NCBI GenBank assembly: GCA_019239785.1
Contig: JAFAZM010000258.1
Coordinates: forward strand, 1-17,639
DNA: 17,639 nt
DNA from: Sphingomonadaceae bacterium
Lineage (GTDB): Bacteria; Pseudomonadota; Alphaproteobacteria; Sphingomonadales; Sphingomonadaceae
Reading direction: 5' to 3'
This document shows, in pieces, positions 5,816 through 13,699 of the stretch (position 1 is the stretch's first letter; every line of letters begins with the position of its first letter). The position numbers and the translations under genes are program-made. The notes beneath the pieces are model-generated. The model made no database searches. It was not told the origin of the DNA and worked only from the letters and a program-made list of their open reading frames with translations.

Positions 5816-8086
5816 TCATCTGCGGCAGATGCGGGTCCCGAGGTCCGGTTGCGGATCGGAGCCGGCCGGGATTTCGACATCGAATGTGCATCGGCCCTGC
5901 GGCCAGCTTGCTTCGAGCCTGTTCGATTCCTCGAGCCCGGAGAGGTACACCTCTCCCCCGGGCGCAGCGACGAAGCTGCGGTCGCCGACATTCACCGTCG
6001 CACCGGCGGGGACCGGCCCGAGTCCAGGCACTTCCAGGCGCAGCACCGCCGATCGGGTCCGGGTCGCGCGCATCTCCACGATCACGCCGCGGCGGGCATA
6101 GGGACGAACCCGGGTTTCCGCCGAGGTCATTTCCATGGCGATCGGCATGTCGGCGACCTCGAGACGGATTCGATTCTCCTCGTAGCCGCGAAGCCGGGGG
6201 ACGACCGCCCGCCCATCGCTGCCGGTGCGGCCGACGAGATGGTTGTCGGCATAGACCCGCACGCCCGGCTGGCCGGCATCGACGACGGCGAAGGCATCGG
6301 ACAGACGCTGCGCCGCAAACGCCTTGCCGCCGACCATGCCGATGCCGCCGCTCACCCTGATCCGGGCGCCGGTGCGCTCGTCCCGATAGGTGAGCTCCGC
6401 ACCATATTGGCCGAAGCTCGTATTGTACTCGAGCGCCCCCGCGGCCCTCGCCTGTGGCCCCGCAACCGCCAGGGCGCGGTAGCCCCAGCCCTGGTCGGGC
6501 GGTGCGTTTTGCTGGAGGTAGAGCGAGGCGAAGCCGGCGCCGCCGCTCACGCCCGCCGCCGCGCCGGCGCTGGTCCGCGGATCCAGCCGGATCGAGAGGG
6601 ACAGTTCGGCGGCGCTGTCGCCTGCTCCACCAAGCGCGATGTGGCCGGCGAAGCGCAGCGTCCCGAGACGGCCCAGGCGGAAGGCGGCGCTTCCCCCCAG
6701 AATCTCCGCGTCCGGGCGCCCGTCGCGATAGTCGCGCTGCAGATAGGAGAGGCTGAGCGAGCCCCACGGCCGCGACAGGGCGGCCGATGCCCGCAGGTCG
6801 AGCGCCGGCAGCGGCCGGTCGTCCCCGACCTGCCGGTAGTTCTCGCTCGCCAGGTCGGCCGAGCCGCCGAACGAGAAGCCGCGCGCGCGATGCTCGAAGG
6901 CGATTCCCAGCCGCTCCCCCGTCACGCCGCCGGCGCTGCGGCTGCCGGCGGCGGAGATGCTGAGCAGGCCGAAGCCCGGAAAGGCCAGGTCCGCGGCCGC
7001 GCCGGCCTGCTGGGTCTCCGCGGATGCGGCGGCGTGCGCCTCGACCGTGACCCGATCGCTCAGGCCGAGCCGGTGGGTGGCGGACGCGACCAGCGGTCCG
7101 TAGGACGCGCTCGCCACCGCATAATCGCGCCGAAGGAAACCGATCTCGTAGCTGAAGTCGCTGAGGCCGGCGCGGAGCAAAGCGGGGGCGGCATAATAGG
7201 CCTCGCGGATGATGGTTTCGCGGCCGATGGCATCGCGCACCACCATCTCCACCGTCCCGGCCCCCATGACCACCGGAAAACCGGTGAGGGTGAAAGCGCC
7301 CGGCTGGAGCTGGTGCGTGGAGGTGAGGGCGCCGTTGACGTAGAGGTCGGCCACCGAGGGGAGGACGGCGCTTCCCGCGAGCGTCGGAACGGGCCCGGTA
7401 AGGAAGCCCGGCCGGACTCCGAAGCTGCGGGTGAACTGCAGCCCGCCGATGCGCAATGGGGAGTCGCCAACGCCGCCGCGGGTGATCGTGTCCCCGAGGC
7501 GGAGCGAGACCATCTGGTCCGGAAAGTCCCAGGTGAGGCTGGTGTCGAGCCGCACGACGCGCGCGCCGGTATCGGACAGGCGCGCGATCGCGGTGTTTTC
7601 GGCGAGGAGCGGCCCGGCGAAGATGCCTAGCTCGAAGGCGCCGCTCGCCGCCGGAGCGCTGCCGTTCCCGGCCGTCGCCTCGAGGTCGTAATTGAAGGAG
7701 AAGCCGGGGCGCGCCGAGGTCATCGGGAGGGCGGCAGGCGCGGCGTCGGCGAGCCGGGTCTCGCGAAAGAAGGACGGCGGCAGCACGAGGTCGAGGCGCT
7801 GCGCGGCCGCGTCATAGTCGGCCCGGATCTCGCCGCCGGGGGCGAGCCGGAGCAGACGCCGCCCGTCCCGGACCAATGTCTCGAGCCGCTCCGGCTTGAC
7901 CTGGAGCGCCTCGAGCGCATCGGCCGGGAGCAGGTAGGCCCCGGCCGGGTCGCGCTCGACGACGATTGCGGGGCCCGCGGCGGTTCCGTTGACCCGCAGC
8001 TCGAGCACCATTTCGCTCGCCTCCCCGGGAGCGGCGGCGGGAGTGGCGACGGCAGCTAGGGCCGCGGCGAAGCTAGGGAGCCACAC
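5816..8086 (-). CDS. Outer membrane usher of archaic (spore-coat-U type) chaperone-usher pilus
   Basis: This is a 756-aa FimD/CsuD-like usher that forms the outer-membrane pore for pilin secretion and polymerisation. After a weak signal peptide (WLPSFAAALAAVATPAAAPGEA), the N-terminal periplasmic domain runs to about residue 110 (VLELRVNG, AYLLPADALEAL, LDLVLPPSFF). A beta-barrel with alternating strands then encloses a plug region containing DLYVNGALTSTHQLQPGAF and VVMGAGTVEMVVRD. The C-terminal domains carry VRVYADNHLVGRTGSDGRA and a final Cys pair, GRCTFDV and TRICRR. The GTG at 8084-8086 is the likeliest start; it overlaps the chaperone stop (8073-8075) by 14 bp, which suggests translational coupling. 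The signal peptide has no basic residues from this start, so the exact start is uncertain. Confidence 0.9.
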   Translation of the reverse strand: MWLPSFAAALAAVATPAAAPGEASEMVLELRVNGTAAGPAIVVERDPAGAYLLPADALEALQVKPERLETLVRDGRRLLRLAPGGEIRADYDAAAQRLDLVLPPSFFRETRLADAAPAALPMTSARPGFSFNYDLEATAGNGSAPAASGAFELGIFAGPLLAENTAIARLSDTGARVVRLDTSLTWDFPDQMVSLRLGDTITRGGVGDSPLRIGGLQFTRSFGVRPGFLTGPVPTLAGSAVLPSVADLYVNGALTSTHQLQPGAFTLTGFPVVMGAGTVEMVVRDAIGRETIIREAYYAAPALLRAGLSDFSYEIGFLRRDYAVASASYGPLVASATHRLGLSDRVTVEAHAAASAETQQAGAAADLAFPGFGLLSISAAGSRSAGGVTGERLGIAFEHRARGFSFGGSADLASENYRQVGDDRPLPALDLRASAALSRPWGSLSLSYLQRDYRDGRPDAEILGGSAAFRLGRLGTLRFAGHIALGGAGDSAAELSLSIRLDPRTSAGAAAGVSGGAGFASLYLQQNAPPDQGWGYRALAVAGPQARAAGALEYNTSFGQYGAELTYRDERTGARIRVSGGIGMVGGKAFAAQRLSDAFAVVDAGQPGVRVYADNHLVGRTGSDGRAVVPRLRGYEENRIRLEVADMPIAMEMTSAETRVRPYARRGVIVEMRATRTRSAVLRLEVPGLGPVPAGATVNVGDRSFVAAPGGEVYLSGLEESNRLEASWPQGRCTFDVEIPAGSDPQPDLGTRICRR

Positions 8087-8792
8087 GGATCGGGACGCGG
8101 GTCTCGCCCGCGGCCGTGCGGACGACGAGCTCGGTCGGCGCCCCCGCCCTGCCGTCCAGGGTCCAGGCCCGGCTGCTCGACGGCAGGACGACGCCCATCG
8201 CCCCGGTGCGGCCGACCACCCGTCCGGTCGCGTCGCGCGCCTCCAGGCCAAGGATCTGGGCGCGAAGGTCGCCGCTGTTGCGGCCCTCGACGACCAGTGC
8301 GCCGTCGGGCCGGCGGCTGGCGGACCAGCTCAAAGCCGGCGCGGCATCGCGGCGCGCGACCACGTAGAGCGGCAAATCCAGCCGCAGGGCGACGCTGATC
8401 CCGGTGCCCGGCGTATGTGGCCCGGGTATTTCCTCGACGACCAGCCTATAGGCTGCGCCCGGCGTCCGGTTGCGGAAGCCGATGCGGATCAGCTGCTGTG
8501 CGCCGGGCGCGACGGTGAAGATCGGCGGCGACACGATGAGGTCGCTTGTGGCCTCGGTGCGGTCGCGGCCGTCCGCCTGGGTCCAGCGCAGGGCCGTCAC
8601 CCGCACCCCGACCGGCTTGGAATCCTCATTGCTGAGGTTGAGCTGGGCGGCGCCCTGGTCGGGCATGACGGTGACGGCAACCGGGTTGATCCGGAAGGCG
8701 CCGGCGGCGGCGGGGCTCGCCGGCATGGCGAGGGCGGCAAGGAAAAGGGCAGCCGCCGCGCGGCGGCTGCCCTCCAGGATTGCGATGATCAT
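8073..8792 (-). CDS. Periplasmic pilus chaperone (CsuC/PapD-like)
   Basis: This is a 239-aa chaperone with a signal peptide of about 30 residues (RRAAAALFLAALAMPASPAAA). The N-terminal immunoglobulin-like domain has FRINPVAVTVMPDQGAAQLNLSNED, shown here in part, and VRVTALRWTQ. It is followed by VSPPIFTVAPGAQQLIRIGF, the region corresponding to the G1/F1 strands that donate to the pilin fold and hold the conserved basic anchor (R in IRIGF). The second domain starts near APALSWSASRRPDG. The protein folds and caps pilin subunits in the periplasm and delivers them to the usher. The start at 8790-8792 has a weak ribosome-binding site and lies 9 bp after the pilin stop, consistent with one pilin-chaperone-usher operon. 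Confidence 0.9.
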   Translation of the reverse strand: MIIAILEGSRRAAAALFLAALAMPASPAAAGAFRINPVAVTVMPDQGAAQLNLSNEDSKPVGVRVTALRWTQADGRDRTEATSDLIVSPPIFTVAPGAQQLIRIGFRNRTPGAAYRLVVEEIPGPHTPGTGISVALRLDLPLYVVARRDAAPALSWSASRRPDGALVVEGRNSGDLRAQILGLEARDATGRVVGRTGAMGVVLPSSSRAWTLDGRAGAPTELVVRTAAGETRVPIRVAP

Positions 8793-8801
8793 CGGCTCGG
8801 C

Positions 8802-9302
8802 TCAGTAGCTGACGGTGACCTGGACCGTGTCGGCATAGTCGCCTGCCGGAACCCCGGTCTGGCCGGCCGGGATCAGCCCGTAGACGGTATCGGTCTGGGG
8901 GGTGCCGGTGCCGGTGCCGCTGAACAGGGCGGTCGCGCCCTCGACTCCGTCGCCCCACGGCTGGGTGCGGGCGGCGTCGGTGAACAGGCCGTAGTTCAGG
9001 AGATCGGCCCCGTTGGCCATCTTGCGGGTCGCGAGGTCGGCGCCCGAGCCGGCGCCCGCATCTGCCGCCGCGGTCCAGGCGGTGCCGTTGGTGCAGGTGA
9101 CGCTGACGCTGCCGGTGCCCTGGACGGCCTGGCCCGAGGTGACGTCGACATTGCCGAAGGCGACGGGCGAGGTCGACACGGTGCAGTTCGCGGTCACGCT
9201 GGCGTTGACGCCGAGCGAGGAATTGGCGTCGGTCGCGAAGGCGGGCGCGGCGAAGGCGGCAGTCAGTGCTGCGGCGACGCCGCAACGGACGATGTTCTTC
9301 AT
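8802..9302 (-). CDS. Spore coat protein U-domain pilin subunit
   Basis: This is a 166-aa secreted protein of the SCPU (spore coat U) family, the structural subunit of archaic chaperone-usher pili such as Csu. A clear signal peptide is present (MKNIVRCGVAAALTAAFAAPAFA, cleaved before TDANSS). The mature part has the family hallmarks: NASVTANCTVSTSPVAFGNVD near the N-terminus, a second cysteine in VSVTCTNGT that can pair with the first, LNYGLFTDAARTQPWGDG, and a YADTVQVTVSY end, which resembles a beta-strand terminus. The ATG at 9300-9302 follows AAAGGG and gives the signal peptide, although the frame stays open further upstream. It is the first gene of the three-gene pilus operon, and no second SCPU gene is seen. 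Confidence 0.9.
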   Translation of the reverse strand: MKNIVRCGVAAALTAAFAAPAFATDANSSLGVNASVTANCTVSTSPVAFGNVDVTSGQAVQGTGSVSVTCTNGTAWTAAADAGAGSGADLATRKMANGADLLNYGLFTDAARTQPWGDGVEGATALFSGTGTGTPQTDTVYGLIPAGQTGVPAGDYADTVQVTVSY

Positions 9303-9598
9303 GGATTGACCCTTTGTCTTGGAAGGTGTGGCCGCGCTCGGCAGGGCTGGACGAGACCCAAACCCACCGACCGCTGCGATCCATATGATTGAATGTGCTG
9401 GAAAAAAGCATTGATTGCGAGCGCGTGCGAACACTGCGGTGGAAACACGCGGGGGAAATACCGGGGGCCGAATGGGGCGGCAGCTCGGGCCGCGGAGCGA
9501 CTAAGGGCAGCGCGCCTTCGAATGCGCTAGGTAATCGGAATGAGCAGGCGTATCCGGATGAGCCGGTCTTGGGCCGCCGCCAAGCGGAGGACAGCGCC
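9303..9598. promoter_or_regulatory. Divergent intergenic region, pilus operon / GlxA-type regulator
   Basis: This 296-bp gap separates the leftward pilin from the rightward AraC-family gene and holds no further gene that I can support. An AT-rich patch at about 9384-9420 (ATATGATTGAATG ... GGAAAAAAGCATTGATTG) stands out from the GC-rich background and is the likely promoter area for both directions. No clean -35/-10 pair could be assigned. The patch contains an imperfect inverted repeat (AATGTGCT ... AGCATT). Confidence 0.4.
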
Positions 9599-10594
9599 AT
9601 GCTCGTCTCGATCTTCGCACCTCCCGATGTGCATCTGCTCGAGATCGCCGGCGTCCGCGACGCGCTGTTCGAGGCGAACCGTAAGTTGCAGTCGGGAGAG
9701 CCGTATCGCGTCCGCCTCGTCAGCGAGCACGGGACTCCGATGGAGAGCGCGTCGGGGATGACGTTCGTCCCGGATGCGGGGCTGAGGGAAGCGACCGAGC
9801 CTTCCGACACACTGATCGTCGCTGGAGCTTATGACGTGCCGGATCGTCAGAGCGAGGAGGTTACGCGCTGGCTGAGGGCGCAGGCCGCGCAATCGCGGCG
9901 CTACGGCTCGGCGTGCACGGGCGCCTTTCTCCTGGCGCGTGCGGGGTTGCTGTCGGGGCGTTGCGTGACGACCCATTGGCAATATGCCGAACGTCTTGCC
10001 GCCGAACATCCGGACATCCGGGTCGAGCCCGACCGCATCTTCGTCCGGGACGGGCCGGTGTTCAGTTCCGCCGGCGTGGCCGCGGCGATCGACCTCACCT
10101 TTTCGCTGATCGAGGAGGATCATGGGCGCGCCCTCGCTCTCTGGGTGGCGCGCCGGCTCGTCGTCTTCATGAAGCGGCCCGGTGGGCAGTCGCAATTCAG
10201 CATGGCATTGACCGCGCAGACCGCGGCCGTCGGTCCGATCGACAGGATCCGGCTCCACATCCACGAAAATCCGCGCGGCGGCCTGGGGCTTGCTGCGCTT
10301 GCCGAGGTGGCCGGCACGAGCCCGCGCAACCTGGCGCGCCTGTTCAACTCGGAGCTGGGCATGAGCCCGGCGGCCTATGTCGAATTGACCAGGGTAGATA
10401 TCGCCCGGCGCCTGCTGGAAGGCACCGCGTGGCCGATCAAGATGATCGCCCATAGCGCGGGCTTCGGTTCGACGGCGACGCTCAGGCGGGCGTTCCTGCG
10501 CCGAATTGGCGTCACGCCGCTCGAATATCGGCAGCGGTTTCAAACAACGTCCGATGATGCAGGCGACGACGAAAGTGCCCTCGATTTGTCCTGA
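9599..10594 (+). CDS. GlxA-family transcriptional regulator (DJ-1/PfpI + AraC HTH)
   Basis: This 331-aa regulator has a DJ-1/PfpI-like N-terminal domain (about 1-190) and a C-terminal AraC double helix-turn-helix (about 214-315). The nucleophile-elbow cysteine is kept, C106 in GSACTGAFLLA, followed by VTTHWQYAERL, as usual in GlxA-type regulators. The HTH half has LAALAEVAGTSPRNLARLF and IKMIAHSAGFGSTATLRRAF, then the typical RRIGVTPLEYRQRF end. The inducer is unknown; the domain probably senses a small nitrogenous or other ligand. The ATG at 9599 has GGAGG ten bases upstream and is preferred over the longer open frame, which adds about 70 residues lacking domain features. It is divergent from the pilus operon, which makes it a candidate regulator of that operon. 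Confidence 0.9.
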   Translation: MLVSIFAPPDVHLLEIAGVRDALFEANRKLQSGEPYRVRLVSEHGTPMESASGMTFVPDAGLREATEPSDTLIVAGAYDVPDRQSEEVTRWLRAQAAQSRRYGSACTGAFLLARAGLLSGRCVTTHWQYAERLAAEHPDIRVEPDRIFVRDGPVFSSAGVAAAIDLTFSLIEEDHGRALALWVARRLVVFMKRPGGQSQFSMALTAQTAAVGPIDRIRLHIHENPRGGLGLAALAEVAGTSPRNLARLFNSELGMSPAAYVELTRVDIARRLLEGTAWPIKMIAHSAGFGSTATLRRAFLRRIGVTPLEYRQRFQTTSDDAGDDESALDLS

Positions 10595-10665
10595 ACTGTC
10601 GCCGGGCTGAAGTTGTGATGACGAGGCGGGGTCCACATGTGACGGAAGGCACTGTGGGTATTCCG

Positions 10666-10682
10666 GCGCGCGAGGCGCGCGC
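10666..10682. terminator. Short GC hairpin downstream of the GlxA-type gene
   Basis: GCGCGCG (10666-10672) and CGCGCGC (10676-10682) form a perfect 7-bp stem with an AGG loop, followed by TCCCTTAG. It lies 71 bp after the AraC-family stop and 77 bp before the hybrid kinase start, so it could end the upstream transcript. The weak T-content makes it a tentative call. Confidence 0.35.
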
Positions 10683-10759
10683 TCCCTTAGGCTCCTCGCA
10701 CTCTTACGATAGCTGGCCCCTATGCGTCAAACCTGCACTCGTCTCCTGTCTCCAGTCCC

Positions 10760-13003
10760 ATGTTGAGCCGCGCGACGCCCACGCCACAGAAACTCCTGTT
10801 CTGGGGCGCCATCCTGTTGATCGGAACAGTGAGCTCGCTCTCGTTCAGCTCTACTCAGCGACTGCAGGGAACGGCGCAGGACATCGAGCAGGCGCAAGAT
10901 GTCCTGCTTGGCGTCAGCCGCCTCATGTCCAGCCTGAAGGATGTCGAAACGGGTGCGCGGAATTATCTCATATCGGGAGATCAGGCCGACCTGGAGCCCT
11001 ACCGAGACGGTGTGGCCCGCTTTGCGGACGTCGACGCACGGCTTCACGAACGCACGCGCGGCAATCCGGAACTGGAGGATCTGGTTCGCCGGATAGACGT
11101 GGCGGGTCGCCAGAGAATCGAGGCCACGCGCGGGATCGTCGACTCCCAGCCCCGCACCGGCCCCACCCGGGATCCGCAAATGCTCGACCTGCCCGGCAAG
11201 GCGGCGATGGATCGCGCGCACGGACTCGCCCGGGACCTCGTCGCGCGGGAGGAAGGCCTGCTCCGCGACCGCCGGGAAGGGGTCGCCCTGCAAGTGCAGC
11301 TCACCAATATCGCGCTCGGGCTCGGCGTTCTGCTGAGCGTGGCGTCGCTCATGTGGCTGTTCTTCCTGCGCGGCCGCGAGCTGGACCGGCGGCTGGCCGC
11401 GGAAGCCGAGCTGAGGGCGCTCAATGCAGACCTGGAAGGACGCGTTCAGGCGCGGACCGCCGAATTGCGCCGCTCACGCGAGCTGCTCTCGGCGGTCCTC
11501 GAGAACCTGCCCGACAGCGTCTTCCTGAAGGACCCCAGGGACGAGTTCCGTTATCTGTTCGTCAACAAGGCGGCGGAGAAGCTGCTCGGCCGCCCGAAGG
11601 ACGAGCTGGTGGGCCATCTCGACCATGAGCTTTTCGCGCCGGAACGGGCCGATCATTGCCGGCGGGCCGATCGTGAGGTGACCGATTCACGCCGGCCGAT
11701 GGCCCGCGAGGAGCGGCAGGTCGCCGGCGCCGGCGCTCGCGTGCTGGAAATCCACAAGGTGCCGATCGTCGACGGCGAAGGCCAGCCTGAATTCCTGCTC
11801 GCCATCGTCCGCGACATCACCGAGCAACGCAACCTCGAAGACCAGCTTCGCCGGATGCAGCGCATGGATGCGGTCGGCCAGCTTTCAGGCGGGATTGCGC
11901 ACGACTTCAACAACCTTCTCACGGTGATCATGAACAGTGCGGAAGTGCTGAAGCATGCGCTCGGCGACGACCCTCAGATGGAGGAGGTCGCGGACGACAC
12001 GATCGGCGCGGTGCAGCGCGGCTCGGATCTGGTCCGTCGACTGCTCGCCTTCGCCAGGATGCAGCGCCTGGAGCCGGTCTCGGTAAATCTCAACAAACGG
12101 CTCTCGAACATCACGGCGCTGCTGCAGCGGACCCTGGGCGAGCGCATCGTCCTGCGCATCAAGCGGGGTCGGGAGCTCTGGAACGCCCTGATCGATCCGA
12201 CCCAGGTCGACGACGCAATCCTGAACCTGGCGATCAACGCCCGCGATGCGATGAAAGGAGAGGGGGCGCTCAGCATCGAGACCAGGAACGTGACGCTCGA
12301 CGAGGACTATGCCGCCCTCCACCTCGAGGTCGACGCGGGCGATTATGTCATGCTCGCGGTCAGCGACACCGGCGCCGGCATGACTCCCGAAATCATCTCG
12401 CACGCCTTCGAGCCCTTTTTTACGACCAAGCCTCCCGGGATGGGGACGGGGCTGGGGCTGAGCCAGATCTACGGCTGGATCAAGCAGTCGGGGGGACACA
12501 TCAAGATCTACAGCGAGCCTGGGCACGGCACCACGGTGAAGCTCTATCTGCCGAGGATCGAGCGCGAGGCGGCCGATGCCTCGGCGGGCGCGGTGCAGCC
12601 CCGCAAGATCGTCGGGGGCCGGGAGACAATCCTCGTCGTCGAGGACAATCCGAACGTGCGCAAGGCGCTCGTGCGCAATCTCGACAGCCTCGGCTATCGC
12701 TGCCTGGAGGCGGCGAACGGCGCCGAGGCGATGTCGCTGGTGCGCCTCGGGGCGAGGTTCGATCTGTTGTTCACCGACATCGTGATGCCCGGCGGAATGA
12801 CGGGCTACGAGCTGGCCGCGGCGGTGAGGCGCTTGCGGCCGGGCCAGAAGGTGCTGTTCACGTCCGGCTATACCGAGCTCGCGATCGAGCACGGCACCGG
12901 CAGCGATCCGCTGCTGAGCAAGCCCTATCGCAAGCAGGAGCTTGCGCAGGCGCTCCGCGCCATTCTTGACCATGAGGATCGAGCCCCGGGCTCCGACGTT
13001 TGA
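10760..13003 (+). CDS. Membrane hybrid histidine kinase: CHASE3-PAS-HisKA-HATPase-receiver
   Basis: This is a 747-aa inner-membrane sensor kinase. TM1 lies at about 12-31, a CHASE3-like sensor region (LMSSLKDVETGARNYLISGD) is at about 40-180, and TM2 is at about 182-203. A coiled coil at about 205-240 leads to a PAS domain (about 240-355, ending LAIVRDITEQ). The HisKA H-box is GGIAHDFNNLL with H381. The HATPase has NLAINARDAM (489-498), DTGAGM (536-541) and GTGLGLS. A C-terminal receiver (about 623-740) has E628-D629, phosphoacceptor D673 (FTDIVMPGG), the LFTSGY segment and K721. No Hpt domain was seen, so the attached receiver may modulate the kinase or relay elsewhere. The FixJ-like gene 19 bp downstream is the probable partner. 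The start ATG has no strong ribosome-binding site. Confidence 0.92.
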   Translation: MLSRATPTPQKLLFWGAILLIGTVSSLSFSSTQRLQGTAQDIEQAQDVLLGVSRLMSSLKDVETGARNYLISGDQADLEPYRDGVARFADVDARLHERTRGNPELEDLVRRIDVAGRQRIEATRGIVDSQPRTGPTRDPQMLDLPGKAAMDRAHGLARDLVAREEGLLRDRREGVALQVQLTNIALGLGVLLSVASLMWLFFLRGRELDRRLAAEAELRALNADLEGRVQARTAELRRSRELLSAVLENLPDSVFLKDPRDEFRYLFVNKAAEKLLGRPKDELVGHLDHELFAPERADHCRRADREVTDSRRPMAREERQVAGAGARVLEIHKVPIVDGEGQPEFLLAIVRDITEQRNLEDQLRRMQRMDAVGQLSGGIAHDFNNLLTVIMNSAEVLKHALGDDPQMEEVADDTIGAVQRGSDLVRRLLAFARMQRLEPVSVNLNKRLSNITALLQRTLGERIVLRIKRGRELWNALIDPTQVDDAILNLAINARDAMKGEGALSIETRNVTLDEDYAALHLEVDAGDYVMLAVSDTGAGMTPEIISHAFEPFFTTKPPGMGTGLGLSQIYGWIKQSGGHIKIYSEPGHGTTVKLYLPRIEREAADASAGAVQPRKIVGGRETILVVEDNPNVRKALVRNLDSLGYRCLEAANGAEAMSLVRLGARFDLLFTDIVMPGGMTGYELAAAVRRLRPGQKVLFTSGYTELAIEHGTGSDPLLSKPYRKQELAQALRAILDHEDRAPGSDV

Positions 13004-13022
13004 AGGATAGGATAAGGCGAAC

Positions 13023-13643
13023 ATGGGCGAGCAGTGCGTCGTAGCGATCATCGACGATGACGAGGCTGGAGCGCGGTCCGCCGCCCGGTTGATTGAACAG
13101 GGCGGCTATCGCACACGGCTGTTCGAGAGCGGCGACGCGTTTCTTGCCGCGCAAGGCCTCGGGGCGGTCGATTGTATCCTGCTCGATCTGCGCATGCCGG
13201 GCACGGACGGCCTCGGCGTCCTGCGCGCGCTCGCTGGAAAGCCTGTCGTACCGCCGGTTGTGGTCCTCACCGGCCACGGGGCGGTGGCCGATGCCGTGGA
13301 AGCGATGAAGCTCGGGGCGATGGACTTCCTCGAAAAACCGTATCGGGCCAAGGCCCTGCTGGCGGCGATCCGCCATGCGCTGATGGCCGGTCCCCAAAAT
13401 GCGGGGCCGCCCGTCGACGCAGACGCCGCCGCCAAAGTGGCGTCCCTGCCGCCCCGCCAGGTTCAGGTTCTGGAGGGTATCGTCAGGGGGCTTCCGAACA
13501 AGCTCATCGCCCATGAGCTCGACCTCAGCATCCGCACAGTGGAGGCCTATCGCGCCCAATTGCTCGAAAGGCTGGGCGCGCGCGGCACTGCGGAGGCGGT
13601 CCGGATCGCGATCGCGGCGGGAATGTTGCCGCAAGGCGCTTAG
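13023..13643 (+). CDS. FixJ-family response regulator
   Basis: This 206-aa two-domain regulator is complete and has intact catalytic residues: D11-D13 in IIDDDE, phosphoacceptor D55 in ILLDLRMPG, T83 in VLTGHG and K105 in FLEKPY. The LuxR-type HTH at about 140-203 has LPPRQVQVLEGIV, NKLIAHELDLSIRTVEAYRAQLLERL. It starts 19 bp after the hybrid kinase stop, so the two genes probably form an operon and a signalling pair. AAGG precedes the ATG. Targets are unknown. The linker at about 122-139 is short and Pro/Ala-rich. The gene converges on the PAS kinase on the other strand, with only 56 bp between the two stops. Confidence 0.92.
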   Translation: MGEQCVVAIIDDDEAGARSAARLIEQGGYRTRLFESGDAFLAAQGLGAVDCILLDLRMPGTDGLGVLRALAGKPVVPPVVVLTGHGAVADAVEAMKLGAMDFLEKPYRAKALLAAIRHALMAGPQNAGPPVDADAAAKVASLPPRQVQVLEGIVRGLPNKLIAHELDLSIRTVEAYRAQLLERLGARGTAEAVRIAIAAGMLPQGA

Positions 13644-13699
13644 AGCGCCCGCGGAAGGCGGGGCCTGCCAGGTCGAGTGGCGCGGGGATTTGCTGCTTT

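Noticed and set aside
5849..7630. A long rightward open frame antisense to the usher
   Set aside because: It has no recognisable domain. The usher on the other strand has clear family motifs and operon context.
8087..8251. N-terminal extension of the usher into the chaperone gene
   Set aside because: It would overlap the chaperone by 179 bases and add an Arg/Pro-rich segment before the hydrophobic signal.
9303..9434. N-terminal extension of the pilin (44 extra residues)
   Set aside because: The internal ATG at 9302 begins an excellent signal peptide and has a ribosome-binding site. The extension would bury that signal sequence.
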